Assembly: GCA_937864205.1 (NCBI GenBank)
Contig: CALMJB010000032.1
Location: 1-64,000, forward strand
Origin: an uncultured Actinomycetes bacterium
Lineage (GTDB): Bacteria > Actinomycetota > Actinomycetes > Nanopelagicales > Nanopelagicaceae
DNA: 64,000 nt
Direction: 5' to 3'
How positions within the stretch are numbered: the stretch's first letter is position 1; each line of letters begins with the position of its first letter. A model generated the notes under the pieces. It was not told the DNA's origin and ran no database searches. It was given only the letters and a program-made list of their open reading frames with translations. A program made the position numbers and the translations under genes. Below are positions 38,679 to 47,906 of this stretch, in pieces.

Positions 38679-39938
38679 CTATTTCAATAGAAAGAAATTG
38701 AAGGAATTGCCAGATTCGCTAATAAGAATCAATCCATTTGAATCAGAGATTGTGCTTACAGTTGGTGAACCGGAAATCTGATAACCGGCCAGAATTTTTC
38801 CTTTGGCATCAAATTTCAATATCGCGCCAGTTTGTGGGCGCTTTTGCCAACCTTTTAATTGCACCACCGAACTAGTTGGAGTAAACGCTGCCCAAAGCGA
38901 AGTTTTTGTAGATTGAGAGGTACCAAATTTTTCAGCGGCAAACCTGAAATTCCAATTTGGTTTGCCGAAAGATGAAAATTTCGTTACTACAAACTCATTT
39001 TTCACCTTTGCTTTGCTGGCATATGAAACAGAGCCGCTGACAAATAAATCTGAACTTACATGCGACCAGGAGCGTTCTGAATTCTTCAGGGAAGCGCGAG
39101 CAATAACTGGAGCCAAAACGCTGCTGTTGGTTTTAAGTGCAATTGCATCGCGGCCAGAGATTTTCTTACTCTTGCCAATTGTTTCGCCACTACTTCCAAC
39201 CAGAACTAAATTCCCAGAATTATCAATTGCCGCTGAATTTAAATTGGTGTTGGTCGCACCTACTTTAATTACTGGTTGAAAAATGCCGGTTTTGCTACCG
39301 GACATGACAAATCCGGAAGATTTATTTGCGGCATAAATAGTTCCTACGATAATTAAGCTGGCACTATCAATCAATAATTGCTTAGGTTCAATTAACGTAC
39401 TTTGAATACTTTCAAAACTATTTAAAATTGAGCCAGTTTTGCTAACTTGCCAAATCTTCACCGTATTTAATGCCGAGTTAGATGAAATTGATCTATCAAC
39501 AACGACATTATCTGGATTAATTACTGTTCCAGAAGTGTTGGGTGAATTTAGGGTTTTTGTAGTTAATGTACTTGCCGCGCCTAACACCCAATAAGTACCA
39601 TCATTATCTTCAACTAAATCTGTAACTATTTCATCAACTTTGCTTCCCAGCCGCAGAGTCCATTGAATTTGCCCGGTTTCAGTTAGCGAACTCAGAAAAC
39701 CATCACTGTTTCCCTGTAGTTCGCCGGTTACTAGTGAACTAGTTTTTGAATCCGTTGTTCCTGCAATCAAGATGTTTGCACCATCAGAGATAACTGCAGA
39801 TATTTGCTCACCACCGGAAAGTGGCAATTGAAAATTGCTTTTTAATTGAACTGTGGTTGGCGCCGCAACTGCCGGCACGACCGCGCTCGATTGAAAGAAT
39901 AAAACTGAAGTAGTAAAGATTGTTAAGAATTTTTTCAA
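38679..39938 (-). CDS. Secreted propeller-like repeat protein
   Basis: A 419-residue exported protein. The N-terminal signal is KKFLTIFTTSVLFFQSSAV, with cleavage probably after AVAA (near 26). The rest is made of beta-rich repeats with motifs such as ISDGANILIAGTTDS, DGTYWVLGAAS, SLIIVGTIYAANKS and SGNLVLVGSSGE, resembling SBBP/delta-60-type propeller blades. No catalytic motif is seen. The start is TTG in a TTGA overlap with proC, so translation is probably coupled to the proline gene despite an unrelated role. A surface-binding or structural function is a guess. Confidence 0.65.
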   Translation of the reverse strand: MKKFLTIFTTSVLFFQSSAVVPAVAAPTTVQLKSNFQLPLSGGEQISAVISDGANILIAGTTDSKTSSLVTGELQGNSDGFLSSLTETGQIQWTLRLGSKVDEIVTDLVEDNDGTYWVLGAASTLTTKTLNSPNTSGTVINPDNVVVDRSISSNSALNTVKIWQVSKTGSILNSFESIQSTLIEPKQLLIDSASLIIVGTIYAANKSSGFVMSGSKTGIFQPVIKVGATNTNLNSAAIDNSGNLVLVGSSGETIGKSKKISGRDAIALKTNSSVLAPVIARASLKNSERSWSHVSSDLFVSGSVSYASKAKVKNEFVVTKFSSFGKPNWNFRFAAEKFGTSQSTKTSLWAAFTPTSSVVQLKGWQKRPQTGAILKFDAKGKILAGYQISGSPTVSTISDSNGLILISESGNSFNFFLLK

Positions 39939-40744
39939 GCCAGCTCCGCAGCACGTGACTTCGCTGCCCGCATTGCCTCTTCAACCAATCTTTCAACACC
40001 GGCATCTTGAAAAACTTTAATTGCCGCAGCAGTTGTGCCATTTGGACTAGTTACATTATTTCGCAGACTTTGGGCATCTAGTCCACTCTCTTGCAACATC
40101 TTTGCCGCACCAAAAATAGTTTGATTAGTTAAATTCTTGGCCGCTTCCTCTGACAGACCTAGTTTGATTGCTGACTTAATCATTGATTCAGTAAGTAAGA
40201 AAAAATATGCCGGGCCGGAACCGCTTAATGCTGTGACCGCATCCATTTGTGATTCATCTACCTCAATTAATAAGCCGGTTTTAGAAAGTAACGATTGCGT
40301 AATCATTAAGTGATTTTGATCTGCATTTTTGCCAAGACAAAGTGCGCCGGCTCCGGCTCCGAAGATTGCTGGCGTATTAGGCATTACTCGAATAACTGGA
40401 TTAGCACTGACGGTATTTGACTCAATAAATTTCGTTGTTTTACCGGCGGCTACTGAAATTAATAATGTTTTGCCCGTTAAATCTGCTGAAATTTCTTTTA
40501 ATAATCCCTCTAAATCTTGCGGTTTTACCGCAATAAAGATTACTTGCGATTCGCGAGCAATATTTATCAATTTCTGCTCTTCGATTCCGTAAATACTTTT
40601 TATTGCTGCTGCTCGTTCAGCACGTTTTTCATAAAAATTTAATTGATTGGTTTTAATTCCGGAATCAAGCAAACTTTTTATGATCGTTTCACCCATAATG
40701 CCGGTACCGATAACTGAGATTTTTAGATTTGCATCCAAATTCAT
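39935..40744 (-). CDS. proC: Pyrroline-5-carboxylate reductase
   Basis: A 269-residue enzyme of standard length. The N-terminal nucleotide fold is ISVIGTGIMGETI, with AVKPQDL, the conserved VIRVMPNTPA and the C-terminal signature ALSGSGPAYFFLLTESM followed by LRNNVTSPNGTTAAA. It reduces pyrroline-5-carboxylate to proline. A TAGGCT box lies 6 nt before the ATG. The downstream secreted-protein gene overlaps its stop. Confidence 0.96.
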   Translation of the reverse strand: MNLDANLKISVIGTGIMGETIIKSLLDSGIKTNQLNFYEKRAERAAAIKSIYGIEEQKLINIARESQVIFIAVKPQDLEGLLKEISADLTGKTLLISVAAGKTTKFIESNTVSANPVIRVMPNTPAIFGAGAGALCLGKNADQNHLMITQSLLSKTGLLIEVDESQMDAVTALSGSGPAYFFLLTESMIKSAIKLGLSEEAAKNLTNQTIFGAAKMLQESGLDAQSLRNNVTSPNGTTAAAIKVFQDAGVERLVEEAMRAAKSRAAELA

Positions 40745-40750
40745 ATTTCA

Positions 40751-40756
40751 AGCCTA
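40751..40756 (-). promoter_or_regulatory. Putative -10 box of proC
   Basis: TAGGCT on the minus strand, 6 nt before the proC ATG, with no Shine-Dalgarno. The leaderless pattern again. Confidence 0.4.
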
Positions 40757-40777
40757 CTCAATTATCCTTAATTCACT

Positions 40778-41587
40778 ATGCCCGAAATCAAAGGTGACTT
40801 CCCCCGAGAATGGGTTGAATTTAAGGATTTAAAATCTGGCATTGTCTACAAATGTGATCTCACATGGCTAACTTCTAATTGGAAATGTATTTACGGATCA
40901 GGTTGCCAAGGAATAGACACTAAAGGCGCAAATAGCGGTTGTTGTTCAGATGGGGCGTATTACACCGATGCTGCCGATGAAAAACGAGTCAAACATTTTG
41001 CGACTCAATTAACCGAAGATCTTTGGCAAAACTTTCATTATGCTCGCAATGAATCAAGTAAGAATTTAAACATAAGTGAATATGGTTTAGATAACGAACG
41101 AAAGACTAAAAAGATTAATGGAAATTGCATATTTCTCAATCAGTCAGATTTTGCAACTGGCGCTGGCTGCGCATTTCACTTTTTAAATCAGCGAACCGGA
41201 ATGAATTCTATTCAAACTAAACCAGATGTTTGCTGGCAGTTGCCAATTCGACGAACTTTTGAAACCAGATTAGGTAATTCCAATAGAAAGAATTCGCAAA
41301 ACATAGAAGATGTTGTTGTTATAGGTGAATTCAGTAGATCGGCATGGGGTGAAGGTGGCGCAGATTTTAATTGGTACTGCACTTCAAATAGCGAAGCGCA
41401 TGTAGCAGTTGAAGCGGTATATCAAAGTTGTAAAGCAGAACTAATTGCAATGATGAGCGAGTCAGCTTATGAAGAACTAGCCAGACTTTGTGAGATAAGA
41501 ATTAATCAAAGAAAAAGACGGGGTTTATTTGCCGGTAGAACTTTGTTACCGTTGTTTGTAAAACACCCAGCCAGCCTGATTAATTAG
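40778..41587 (+). CDS. Cysteine-rich protein, possible DUF3109/YkgJ-like metal-binding fold
   Basis: A 269-residue soluble protein with at least eleven cysteines. Cysteine pairs cluster in WKCIYGSGCQ, SGCCSDGAYYTD, NGNCIFLN, GAGCAFHF, KPDVCWQLPIRR and FNWYCTSN. The KPxxCxxLPI-type motif and GCCSDGA resemble the zinc/iron-chelating Cys clusters of DUF3109/YkgJ proteins, which is a weak family call. No signal peptide is present, so it would be cytosolic. It is divergent from proC and convergent with clpC, overlapping the latter by 8 bp. Role unknown; metal binding or a redox cluster is inference. Confidence 0.6.
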   Translation: MPEIKGDFPREWVEFKDLKSGIVYKCDLTWLTSNWKCIYGSGCQGIDTKGANSGCCSDGAYYTDAADEKRVKHFATQLTEDLWQNFHYARNESSKNLNISEYGLDNERKTKKINGNCIFLNQSDFATGAGCAFHFLNQRTGMNSIQTKPDVCWQLPIRRTFETRLGNSNRKNSQNIEDVVVIGEFSRSAWGEGGADFNWYCTSNSEAHVAVEAVYQSCKAELIAMMSESAYEELARLCEIRINQRKRRGLFAGRTLLPLFVKHPASLIN

Positions 41588-44078
41588 CGGTAGCCGCTAA
41601 ATCTCCTGGTGTTTCAGGCAAAATCGCTTTCGCAGTTCCCTTAAATGTAAATACGGCATCATCTTTATCACTGGAAACATCAACCAAAATAATTTCACCA
41701 GCTTTAATTTCGCCAAACAAAATCTTTTCCGAAAGCGCATCTTCAATTTCGCGTTGGATTGTGCGGCGCAATGGTCTGGCGCCTAGCACTGGGTCATAAC
41801 CGCGCTTTGCCAATAATGCTTTAGCCGCAACCGTTAATTCCACACCCATATCTTTTGCTTTCAAACGATCATCTAGAGATGCAACCATCAAATCAACGAT
41901 CTTAATGATTTCATCCTCAGATAATTGATGGAACACAATCACATCATCAATACGGTTTAAGAACTCTGGACGGAAATGAGTTTTCAATTCATCTTGAACT
42001 TTAGATTTCATGCGTTCGTAATTTCCGGCAGTATCTGAAGAATTAGCAAAACCTAGCGATAAACTCTTGGAAATATCTTTTGTTCCTAAGTTCGTGGTCA
42101 TGATGATGACAGTATTTTTGAAATCTACTACTCGACCTTGTGCATCAGTTAAGCGGCCATCTTCTAACACTTGTAATAATGAGTTGAAAATATCTGGATG
42201 TGCTTTTTCAATTTCATCAAATAACACCACCGAGAATGGGCGTCTACGTACCTTTTCAGTTAATTGGCCACCTTCGTCATAGCCGACATAACCGGGCGGA
42301 GCACCAAATAAACGAGATGCGGTGTGTTTTTCAGAGTACTCAGACATATCTAATTGAATTAACGCATCATCATCGCCAAATAAGAAATTTGCCAATGTAC
42401 GAGAAAGTTCAGTCTTTCCAACTCCCGATGGTCCAGCGAAAATAAATGATCCGCCAGGACGTCGTGGATCTTTCAAACCAGCTCGGGTACGCCTAATTGC
42501 TTGCGCTAATGCTTTGATTGCTTGATTTTGGCCAATTACTCGCCGGTGTAATTCCTCTTCCATTTTCAGTAAGCGTGCAGTTTCAGCTTCAGTTAATTTA
42601 TAAACTGGAATTCCAGTTGAGTTAGCTAAAACTTCAGCAATTAATTCTTCATCAACTTCTGCAACAACATCGAGATCGCCGGCTTTCCAATTCTTCTCTT
42701 TATCGGCTTTCTCTTGAATTAGTGATTTTTCTTTATCCCGTAATGAGGCGGCTTTCTCAAAATCTTGGGCGTCAATTGCAGATTCTTTTTCACGGCGAGC
42801 GGAAGCGATTTTTTCATCATATTCACGGATCTCTGGTGGAACCGTCATGCGTCTAATGCGCAGGCGAGAACCGGCTTCATCAATCAAATCAATCGCTTTA
42901 TCAGGTAAGTGACGATCGGAAACATATCGATCTGCCAATGTTGCCGCTGAGACTAATGCACCATCAGAGATTGAAACTTTGTGGTGAGTTTCGTAGCGAT
43001 CACGTAGACCTTTCAAAATCTCAATAGTGTGAGCAACTGATGGTTCGGAAACTTGAATTGGTTGAAAACGTCGCTCTAGTGCGGCATCTTTTTCAACATG
43101 TTTGCGGTACTCATCTAATGTGGTTGCGCCAATTGTTTGTAATTCACCACGAGCCAACATAGGTTTCAAGATTGAAGCGGCATCAATCGCACCTTCAGCT
43201 GCACCTGCACCAACCAAGGTGTGAATCTCGTCGATAAACAAAACTATGTCGCCACGAGTACGAATTTCTTTCAAAACTTTCTTAAGTCTCTCTTCAAAAT
43301 CTCCGCGGTAACGTGAACCAGCTACCAATGCACCTAAATCAAGAGAGTAAATTTGTTTGTCTTTTAAAGTTTCCGGGACAGTTCCTTTAACAACTGCTTG
43401 CGCTAAGCCTTCAACTACCGCAGTTTTACCTACACCGGGTTCACCAATTAAAACTGGATTATTTTTCGTGCGTCGAGATAGCACTTGCATTACTCGTTCG
43501 ATTTCTTTTTCACGACCAATAACCGGATCTAATTTTCCTTCCCGAGCAGCTGAAGTTAAATTTCTGCCAAATTGATCTAAAACTAATGATGTAGATGGTT
43601 GACCTTCTGCCGGTCCACCAGCCGTTACCGCTTCTTTTCCTTGATAACCAGAGAGCAGTTGAATTACCTGTTGTCGAACTCGATTTAAATCTGCACCTAA
43701 CTTAACCAAAACTTGTGCAGCAACACCTTCACCTTCGCGAATTAATCCAAGCAGAATGTGTTCTGTGCCGATGTAATTGTGTCCAAGTTGTAATGCTTCG
43801 CGCAGAGATAATTCCAAAACTTTTTTTGCGCGCGGAGTAAACGGAATATGTCCTGATGGTGCCTGTTGTCCTTGTCCAATAATTTCTTCAACTTGGGAAC
43901 GAACCGCTTCTAGCGAGATTCCCAACGCCTCGAGCCCTTTGGCTGCGACCCCTTCGCCTTCGTGAATAAGACCTAACAGAATATGTTCGGTGCCAATGTA
44001 ATTGTGGTTGAGCATGCGCGCCTCTTCCTGCGCGAGTACTACTACCCGGCGGGCACGATCGGTAAATCGCTCAAACAT
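41580..44078 (-). CDS. clpC: AAA+ Clp protease ATPase subunit ClpC
   Basis: An 832-residue class I Hsp100 unfoldase. A double Clp-N repeat (both halves with [13 protein letters not shown]) spans 1-145. Walker A of D1 is GEPGVGKT (212-219), a UVR-like linker [16 protein letters not shown] marks ClpC rather than ClpB, and D2 has [14 protein letters not shown] and an LDMSEY segment. It feeds substrates to ClpP. A GGAGAAG Shine-Dalgarno lies upstream in the 149-bp gap, so it has its own promoter region separate from lysS. Confidence 0.97.
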   Translation of the reverse strand: MFERFTDRARRVVVLAQEEARMLNHNYIGTEHILLGLIHEGEGVAAKGLEALGISLEAVRSQVEEIIGQGQQAPSGHIPFTPRAKKVLELSLREALQLGHNYIGTEHILLGLIREGEGVAAQVLVKLGADLNRVRQQVIQLLSGYQGKEAVTAGGPAEGQPSTSLVLDQFGRNLTSAAREGKLDPVIGREKEIERVMQVLSRRTKNNPVLIGEPGVGKTAVVEGLAQAVVKGTVPETLKDKQIYSLDLGALVAGSRYRGDFEERLKKVLKEIRTRGDIVLFIDEIHTLVGAGAAEGAIDAASILKPMLARGELQTIGATTLDEYRKHVEKDAALERRFQPIQVSEPSVAHTIEILKGLRDRYETHHKVSISDGALVSAATLADRYVSDRHLPDKAIDLIDEAGSRLRIRRMTVPPEIREYDEKIASARREKESAIDAQDFEKAASLRDKEKSLIQEKADKEKNWKAGDLDVVAEVDEELIAEVLANSTGIPVYKLTEAETARLLKMEEELHRRVIGQNQAIKALAQAIRRTRAGLKDPRRPGGSFIFAGPSGVGKTELSRTLANFLFGDDDALIQLDMSEYSEKHTASRLFGAPPGYVGYDEGGQLTEKVRRRPFSVVLFDEIEKAHPDIFNSLLQVLEDGRLTDAQGRVVDFKNTVIIMTTNLGTKDISKSLSLGFANSSDTAGNYERMKSKVQDELKTHFRPEFLNRIDDVIVFHQLSEDEIIKIVDLMVASLDDRLKAKDMGVELTVAAKALLAKRGYDPVLGARPLRRTIQREIEDALSEKILFGEIKAGEIILVDVSSDKDDAVFTFKGTAKAILPETPGDLAATAN

Positions 44079-44227
44079 GTCGGTGCTTCTTCTCCTATGG
44101 CACTTAGAACGGAATATGAATTGGGTTCAAGCCTATAACCCGCCACTGCCTCTTACAATTCCCAATTTTCCCAACTATTTCAAAGATTTCAATATTTGAG
44201 AACGGGCTGGGAACCTAATTGAGGTTA
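44079..44227. other. clpC upstream region
   Basis: A 149-bp gap holding the clpC leader. On the minus strand a GGAGAAG ribosome site precedes the ATG. Direct repeats with a TTGGGAAAATTGGGAATTG core lie about 70 bp further upstream. I see no ClgR-type palindrome or clear -10/-35 pair, and no small ORF or RNA gene. Confidence 0.35.
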
Positions 44228-44731
44228 TTACAGGATTTTGAGCATTCGGGTGTTGCCAAGTGTATTTGGTTTAACACTTTCCAAATCTAAAAATTCGGCA
44301 ATACCTTCATCATAAGAACGCAACAATTGCGCATAAACATCTGGTTCAACTGGTGAACCTTTAATCTCATTAAAACCATGTTGGCTAAAAAATTCGGTTT
44401 CAAAAGTAAGACAAAAAATCTTTTTTACACCTATTCTTTTTGCTCGATCAATTATTTCAGCAAGAATTTTATGTCCGATACCGGTGCCATGAAACTCTTC
44501 CATCACCGCAACAGTTCTTACTTCAGCCAGATCCTCCCAAAGGATATGTAACGCTCCGCAACCAACAACTTTAGAATCAACTTCTGCAACCACAAACTCT
44601 TGAACTGCTTCGTAAAGGGTGACTGTTTCTTTAGAAAGTAATCTACGTTGTAATGCATAGTGATCAACAATTGCTCTGATGCCTTTTACATCTTGAGTGG
44701 TGGCAGCACGAATAATTACATTGGCAGACAT
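44228..44731 (-). CDS. GNAT acetyltransferase, ArgA-like (amino-acid N-acetyltransferase)
   Basis: A 167-residue GNAT protein. It starts with VIIRAATTQDVKGIRAIVDH, has VVGCGALHILWEDLAEVRTV, and has the acetyl-CoA site EEFHGTGIGHKILAEII with R/Q-x-x-G-x-G/A geometry. Single-domain proteins of this type (mycobacterial Rv2747) act as N-acetylglutamate synthase for arginine synthesis. No arginine genes are nearby to confirm it. It begins 3 bp after the lysS stop, so it is probably in that operon. Confidence 0.82.
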   Translation of the reverse strand: MSANVIIRAATTQDVKGIRAIVDHYALQRRLLSKETVTLYEAVQEFVVAEVDSKVVGCGALHILWEDLAEVRTVAVMEEFHGTGIGHKILAEIIDRAKRIGVKKIFCLTFETEFFSQHGFNEIKGSPVEPDVYAQLLRSYDEGIAEFLDLESVKPNTLGNTRMLKIL

Positions 44732-44734
44732 TTA

Positions 44735-46246
44735 TTATTCCTCGGCGATTGGTTTAACCAATGGAAAGAGAATTGTTTCGCGAATTCCTAATCCGGTAAG
44801 CGCCATCAGTAATCGATCTAAGCCCATCCCCATTCCACCAGTTGGTGGCATGCCATGTTCCATTGCTCTTAAGAAATCTTCATCTAATTGCATTGCCTCA
44901 AGATCTCCCTTTGCGCCTAACTTGGCTTGTTCCACTAAACGCTCTCGCTGAACTACCGGATCAACCAACTCTGAATAACCAGTCGCTAATTCAAAACCTT
45001 GCACATATAGATCCCATTTCTCAGCGATACCGACTTGAGTTCGATGTTCTCTGACCAATGGCGAAGTATCAATTGGATAACCCTTCACAAAAGTTGGTTT
45101 TGTAAGTTTAGGTAGAGCGCTGTGTTCGAAAATTTCTTCAATAATTTTTCCAGCTACCCATTTTGGATCAACTTTTATTCCTAATTTTTTTGCAATCTCT
45201 TGTAGTTTTGAAAGAGCAGTATCAACAGCAATCGGTTCACCAATAGCTTTTGAAATAGTTGGAAGTAATTCAATTTCATCCCATTGCCCGCCTAAATCGA
45301 TTTCTTTTCCATCCGCGTGTTTGACGGTCGTTGAACCAAACACATCTTTCGCGGCATTTTGAACCAATTTTTGAGTCAGCTTCATCATGGAATTCCAGTC
45401 ACCATAAGCTTCATAAGACTCAATCATCACAAATTCTGGCGAATGGCTTGAATCGGCACCCTCGTTTCTAAAATTACGGTTGATCTCAAAAACTTTCTCT
45501 ATTCCACCGACTACGCAACGTTTTAAATAAAGTTCTGGGGCAATTCTTAAAAATAAATCCATGTCATAAGCATTGCTATGGGTCTTAAATGGTCTAGCTG
45601 TTGCTCCACCATGCATAACCTGCAACATCGGTGTTTCTACTTCAATGAAATTTAGATTGTGAAAACTATTTCGCAGTGATTGCAGAACTTGTGGACGAAG
45701 TCTGGCAATTTCTCTTGCTTGTGGCCGGACAATCAAATCAACATAGCGAAGCCTTACCCGACTTTCTTCCGATAATTCTTTATGTTCAACCGGCAATGGT
45801 CGAATCGCTTTTGCTGCTAATTCAAACTTATCTGCAAGAATTGAAAGCTCGCCCCGTTTAGAGGTGATGATTTCACCACTCACGCTTACTAAATCGCCTA
45901 AATCAATCTCGCTTTTCCAAGCCTCTAAAAGTGTCTCACCGACTTTGTCTAACGAAAACATCGCTTGCAGCTGTGTGCCATCACCTTCACGCAAATTGGC
46001 AAAGCAAAGTTTTCCAGTATCGCGTTTGAAAATTACCCGACCGGTAACACTTTCGTTTTTTCCAGTCTTTACATCTATTTCTAATCCTGCGTATTCATCT
46101 CGCAACTCTTTTAGGGTTTTAGTGCGCGGTACTGAAACTGGATATGGCGAAACCCCTTGTTTTAATAATTTGGCGCGTTTTTCAAGTCGAATGCGAATTT
46201 GTTCTGGTACTGATTCAGTTGTTGAATCATCAGAATGTTCGCTCAT
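44735..46246 (-). CDS. lysS: Lysyl-tRNA synthetase, class II
   Basis: A 503-residue class II synthetase. An N-terminal OB-fold anticodon-binding domain runs to about residue 170. The catalytic core carries motif 2 FEINRNFRNEG and motif 3 GGMGMGLDRLLM. It charges tRNA-Lys. It follows coaX with 11 bp between. In Mycobacterium lsr2 lies between lysS and clpC; here a GNAT gene does. Confidence 0.97.
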   Translation of the reverse strand: MSEHSDDSTTESVPEQIRIRLEKRAKLLKQGVSPYPVSVPRTKTLKELRDEYAGLEIDVKTGKNESVTGRVIFKRDTGKLCFANLREGDGTQLQAMFSLDKVGETLLEAWKSEIDLGDLVSVSGEIITSKRGELSILADKFELAAKAIRPLPVEHKELSEESRVRLRYVDLIVRPQAREIARLRPQVLQSLRNSFHNLNFIEVETPMLQVMHGGATARPFKTHSNAYDMDLFLRIAPELYLKRCVVGGIEKVFEINRNFRNEGADSSHSPEFVMIESYEAYGDWNSMMKLTQKLVQNAAKDVFGSTTVKHADGKEIDLGGQWDEIELLPTISKAIGEPIAVDTALSKLQEIAKKLGIKVDPKWVAGKIIEEIFEHSALPKLTKPTFVKGYPIDTSPLVREHRTQVGIAEKWDLYVQGFELATGYSELVDPVVQRERLVEQAKLGAKGDLEAMQLDEDFLRAMEHGMPPTGGMGMGLDRLLMALTGLGIRETILFPLVKPIAEE

Positions 46247-46257
46247 AATCTAAAAGT

Positions 46258-47037
46258 CTATCCTGCGATGTTGCGTTCGTGGATTAAACGCAAACCAATT
46301 AATGTTAGATCTGGTTCATGCTCGTCGATAGTTTCGCTGATTCCAACTACCAGAGGGGCTAATCCACCAGTTGCAATTACGCAAATCTCATCTTCCTTTG
46401 GATAATCTTTCAATAACTGTGCAGATATTCGGTTAACTAACCCATCCACCATCCCGGCAAATCCAAAAATCGTGCCAGATTGCAATGCCTCGACGGTATT
46501 TTTACCGATTGAGTTTTTTGGTTTTACTAATTCAACTTTCCGTAATTGTGCGGCTCGATTAGCTAAGGCTTCAACTGAAATTTCAATCCCGGGTGCTAAC
46601 GCACCACCTAAGAATTCACCATTTGGTGAAACCACATCTAAATTAGTAGATGTTCCAAAATCTACGACTATCGCTGGTCCACCAAATAATTCAGCAGCCG
46701 CTAATGTATTTACAATCCGATCAGCGCCTATTTCTCTCGGATTATCAACTAGTAATGGCACTCCAGTTTTAATACCAGGTTCGACAATCGTGACTTTCTT
46801 ATCAGACATATGGGCTGAAACCATTTGCCTAATCTCTCGCAGAATTGCTGGTACGGTCGAACAAATCGCAACTGAATCAAATTGGTGGTTTCCTATTAAT
46901 GATTTGTATTGAATCCATAATTCATCAGATGTATCTCTGGCATCGCTTTTAACTCGCCAAGAAGCAAGTAGTTTCTCGCCATCAAATATTCCCAAAACGG
47001 TGTTGGTATTACCGACATCAATTGCAAGTAACATCAT
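46258..47037 (-). CDS. coaX: Type III pantothenate kinase
   Basis: A 259-residue ASKHA-fold kinase. It has LLAIDVGNTNTVLGIFDG at the N-terminus, GADRIVNTLAA with the catalytic aspartate, and VVDFGTSTNLDVV. It phosphorylates pantothenate in CoA synthesis, which fits panC four genes upstream in the array. The start overlaps the nadC stop by ATGA, with a second ATG immediately following. Confidence 0.95.
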   Translation of the reverse strand: MMLLAIDVGNTNTVLGIFDGEKLLASWRVKSDARDTSDELWIQYKSLIGNHQFDSVAICSTVPAILREIRQMVSAHMSDKKVTIVEPGIKTGVPLLVDNPREIGADRIVNTLAAAELFGGPAIVVDFGTSTNLDVVSPNGEFLGGALAPGIEISVEALANRAAQLRKVELVKPKNSIGKNTVEALQSGTIFGFAGMVDGLVNRISAQLLKDYPKEDEICVIATGGLAPLVVGISETIDEHEPDLTLIGLRLIHERNIAG

Positions 47038-47906
47038 TTCTCCTTCACAAAATCTAAGCCAAAATCCAATGCCGGCGCTGAATGAGTAATTGCACCAATT
47101 GCTATGTAATCGATACCAGTTTGGGCAAATTCTCGAACGTTTTCCAAGGTTATACCGCCAGAAACTTCGATTTTTTTTGCACCATTAATTTGTTGAACCG
47201 CAGCTTGGCAATCTTCTAATGAAAAGTTATCTAACATTATTAAATCTGCTTCCGATGCAATTGCATCAGCTAACTGAGATAAATGATCAATTTCTATCTC
47301 TAATTTCTTACCTGGGAAATTCTTCTTAAAATTTTGAGCAGCAAGTTTGATATCGCCAGCTGCAGCAATGTGATTGTCTTTGATTAAACCCTCATCCGAA
47401 AGACTCATTCGATGATTTATGCCACCCCCCATACGTACGGCAAATTTTTCAAGAGTTCTCAGCCCTGGATTTGTTTTACGGGTGTCTCGTATTTTCGCGC
47501 TCGTGCCACTTATTGAATCAACCCAAACTTTGGTTTGGGTTGCGATGCCACTTAAGTGAGTTAGAAAATTCAATGCAGTCCGCTCGGCTAACAAAATAGA
47601 GCGGGTGTTACCGCGCACTTCAATCACGACTTGGCCAGCCTTTACTTGCGCGCCTTCATTAGCTAAAACTTTAATTTCCTTCAAATTACAACTTTCTAAA
47701 ACCGCGGCCGCAACATAAAGGCCAGCAACAACGCCATTCTTTCGAGCCACAAAATTAGCCACTGAATTTGCACTTTCTTTAATGGTGGACGTTGAGGTGA
47801 TGTCAACGCCACCTCCCAAATCTTCAACTAAAGCACTCGCAATTAGTTTTGAAATTTCATTAGGAGAAATTCCAAATTCAGATAATTTATTTAGGAATGT
47901 ACTCAT
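47034..47906 (-). CDS. nadC: Nicotinate-nucleotide pyrophosphorylase (carboxylating)
   Basis: A 290-residue quinolinate phosphoribosyltransferase. It has LAERTALNFLTHLSGIAT, RDTRKTNPGLR and EGLIKDNHI motifs that bind quinolinate and PRPP, and the C-terminal barrel IEVSGGITLENV. It converts quinolinate to nicotinate mononucleotide. Coupled to nadB by ATGA. NadA, needed between NadB and NadC, is not in this window. Confidence 0.96.
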   Translation of the reverse strand: MSTFLNKLSEFGISPNEISKLIASALVEDLGGGVDITSTSTIKESANSVANFVARKNGVVAGLYVAAAVLESCNLKEIKVLANEGAQVKAGQVVIEVRGNTRSILLAERTALNFLTHLSGIATQTKVWVDSISGTSAKIRDTRKTNPGLRTLEKFAVRMGGGINHRMSLSDEGLIKDNHIAAAGDIKLAAQNFKKNFPGKKLEIEIDHLSQLADAIASEADLIMLDNFSLEDCQAAVQQINGAKKIEVSGGITLENVREFAQTGIDYIAIGAITHSAPALDFGLDFVKEK

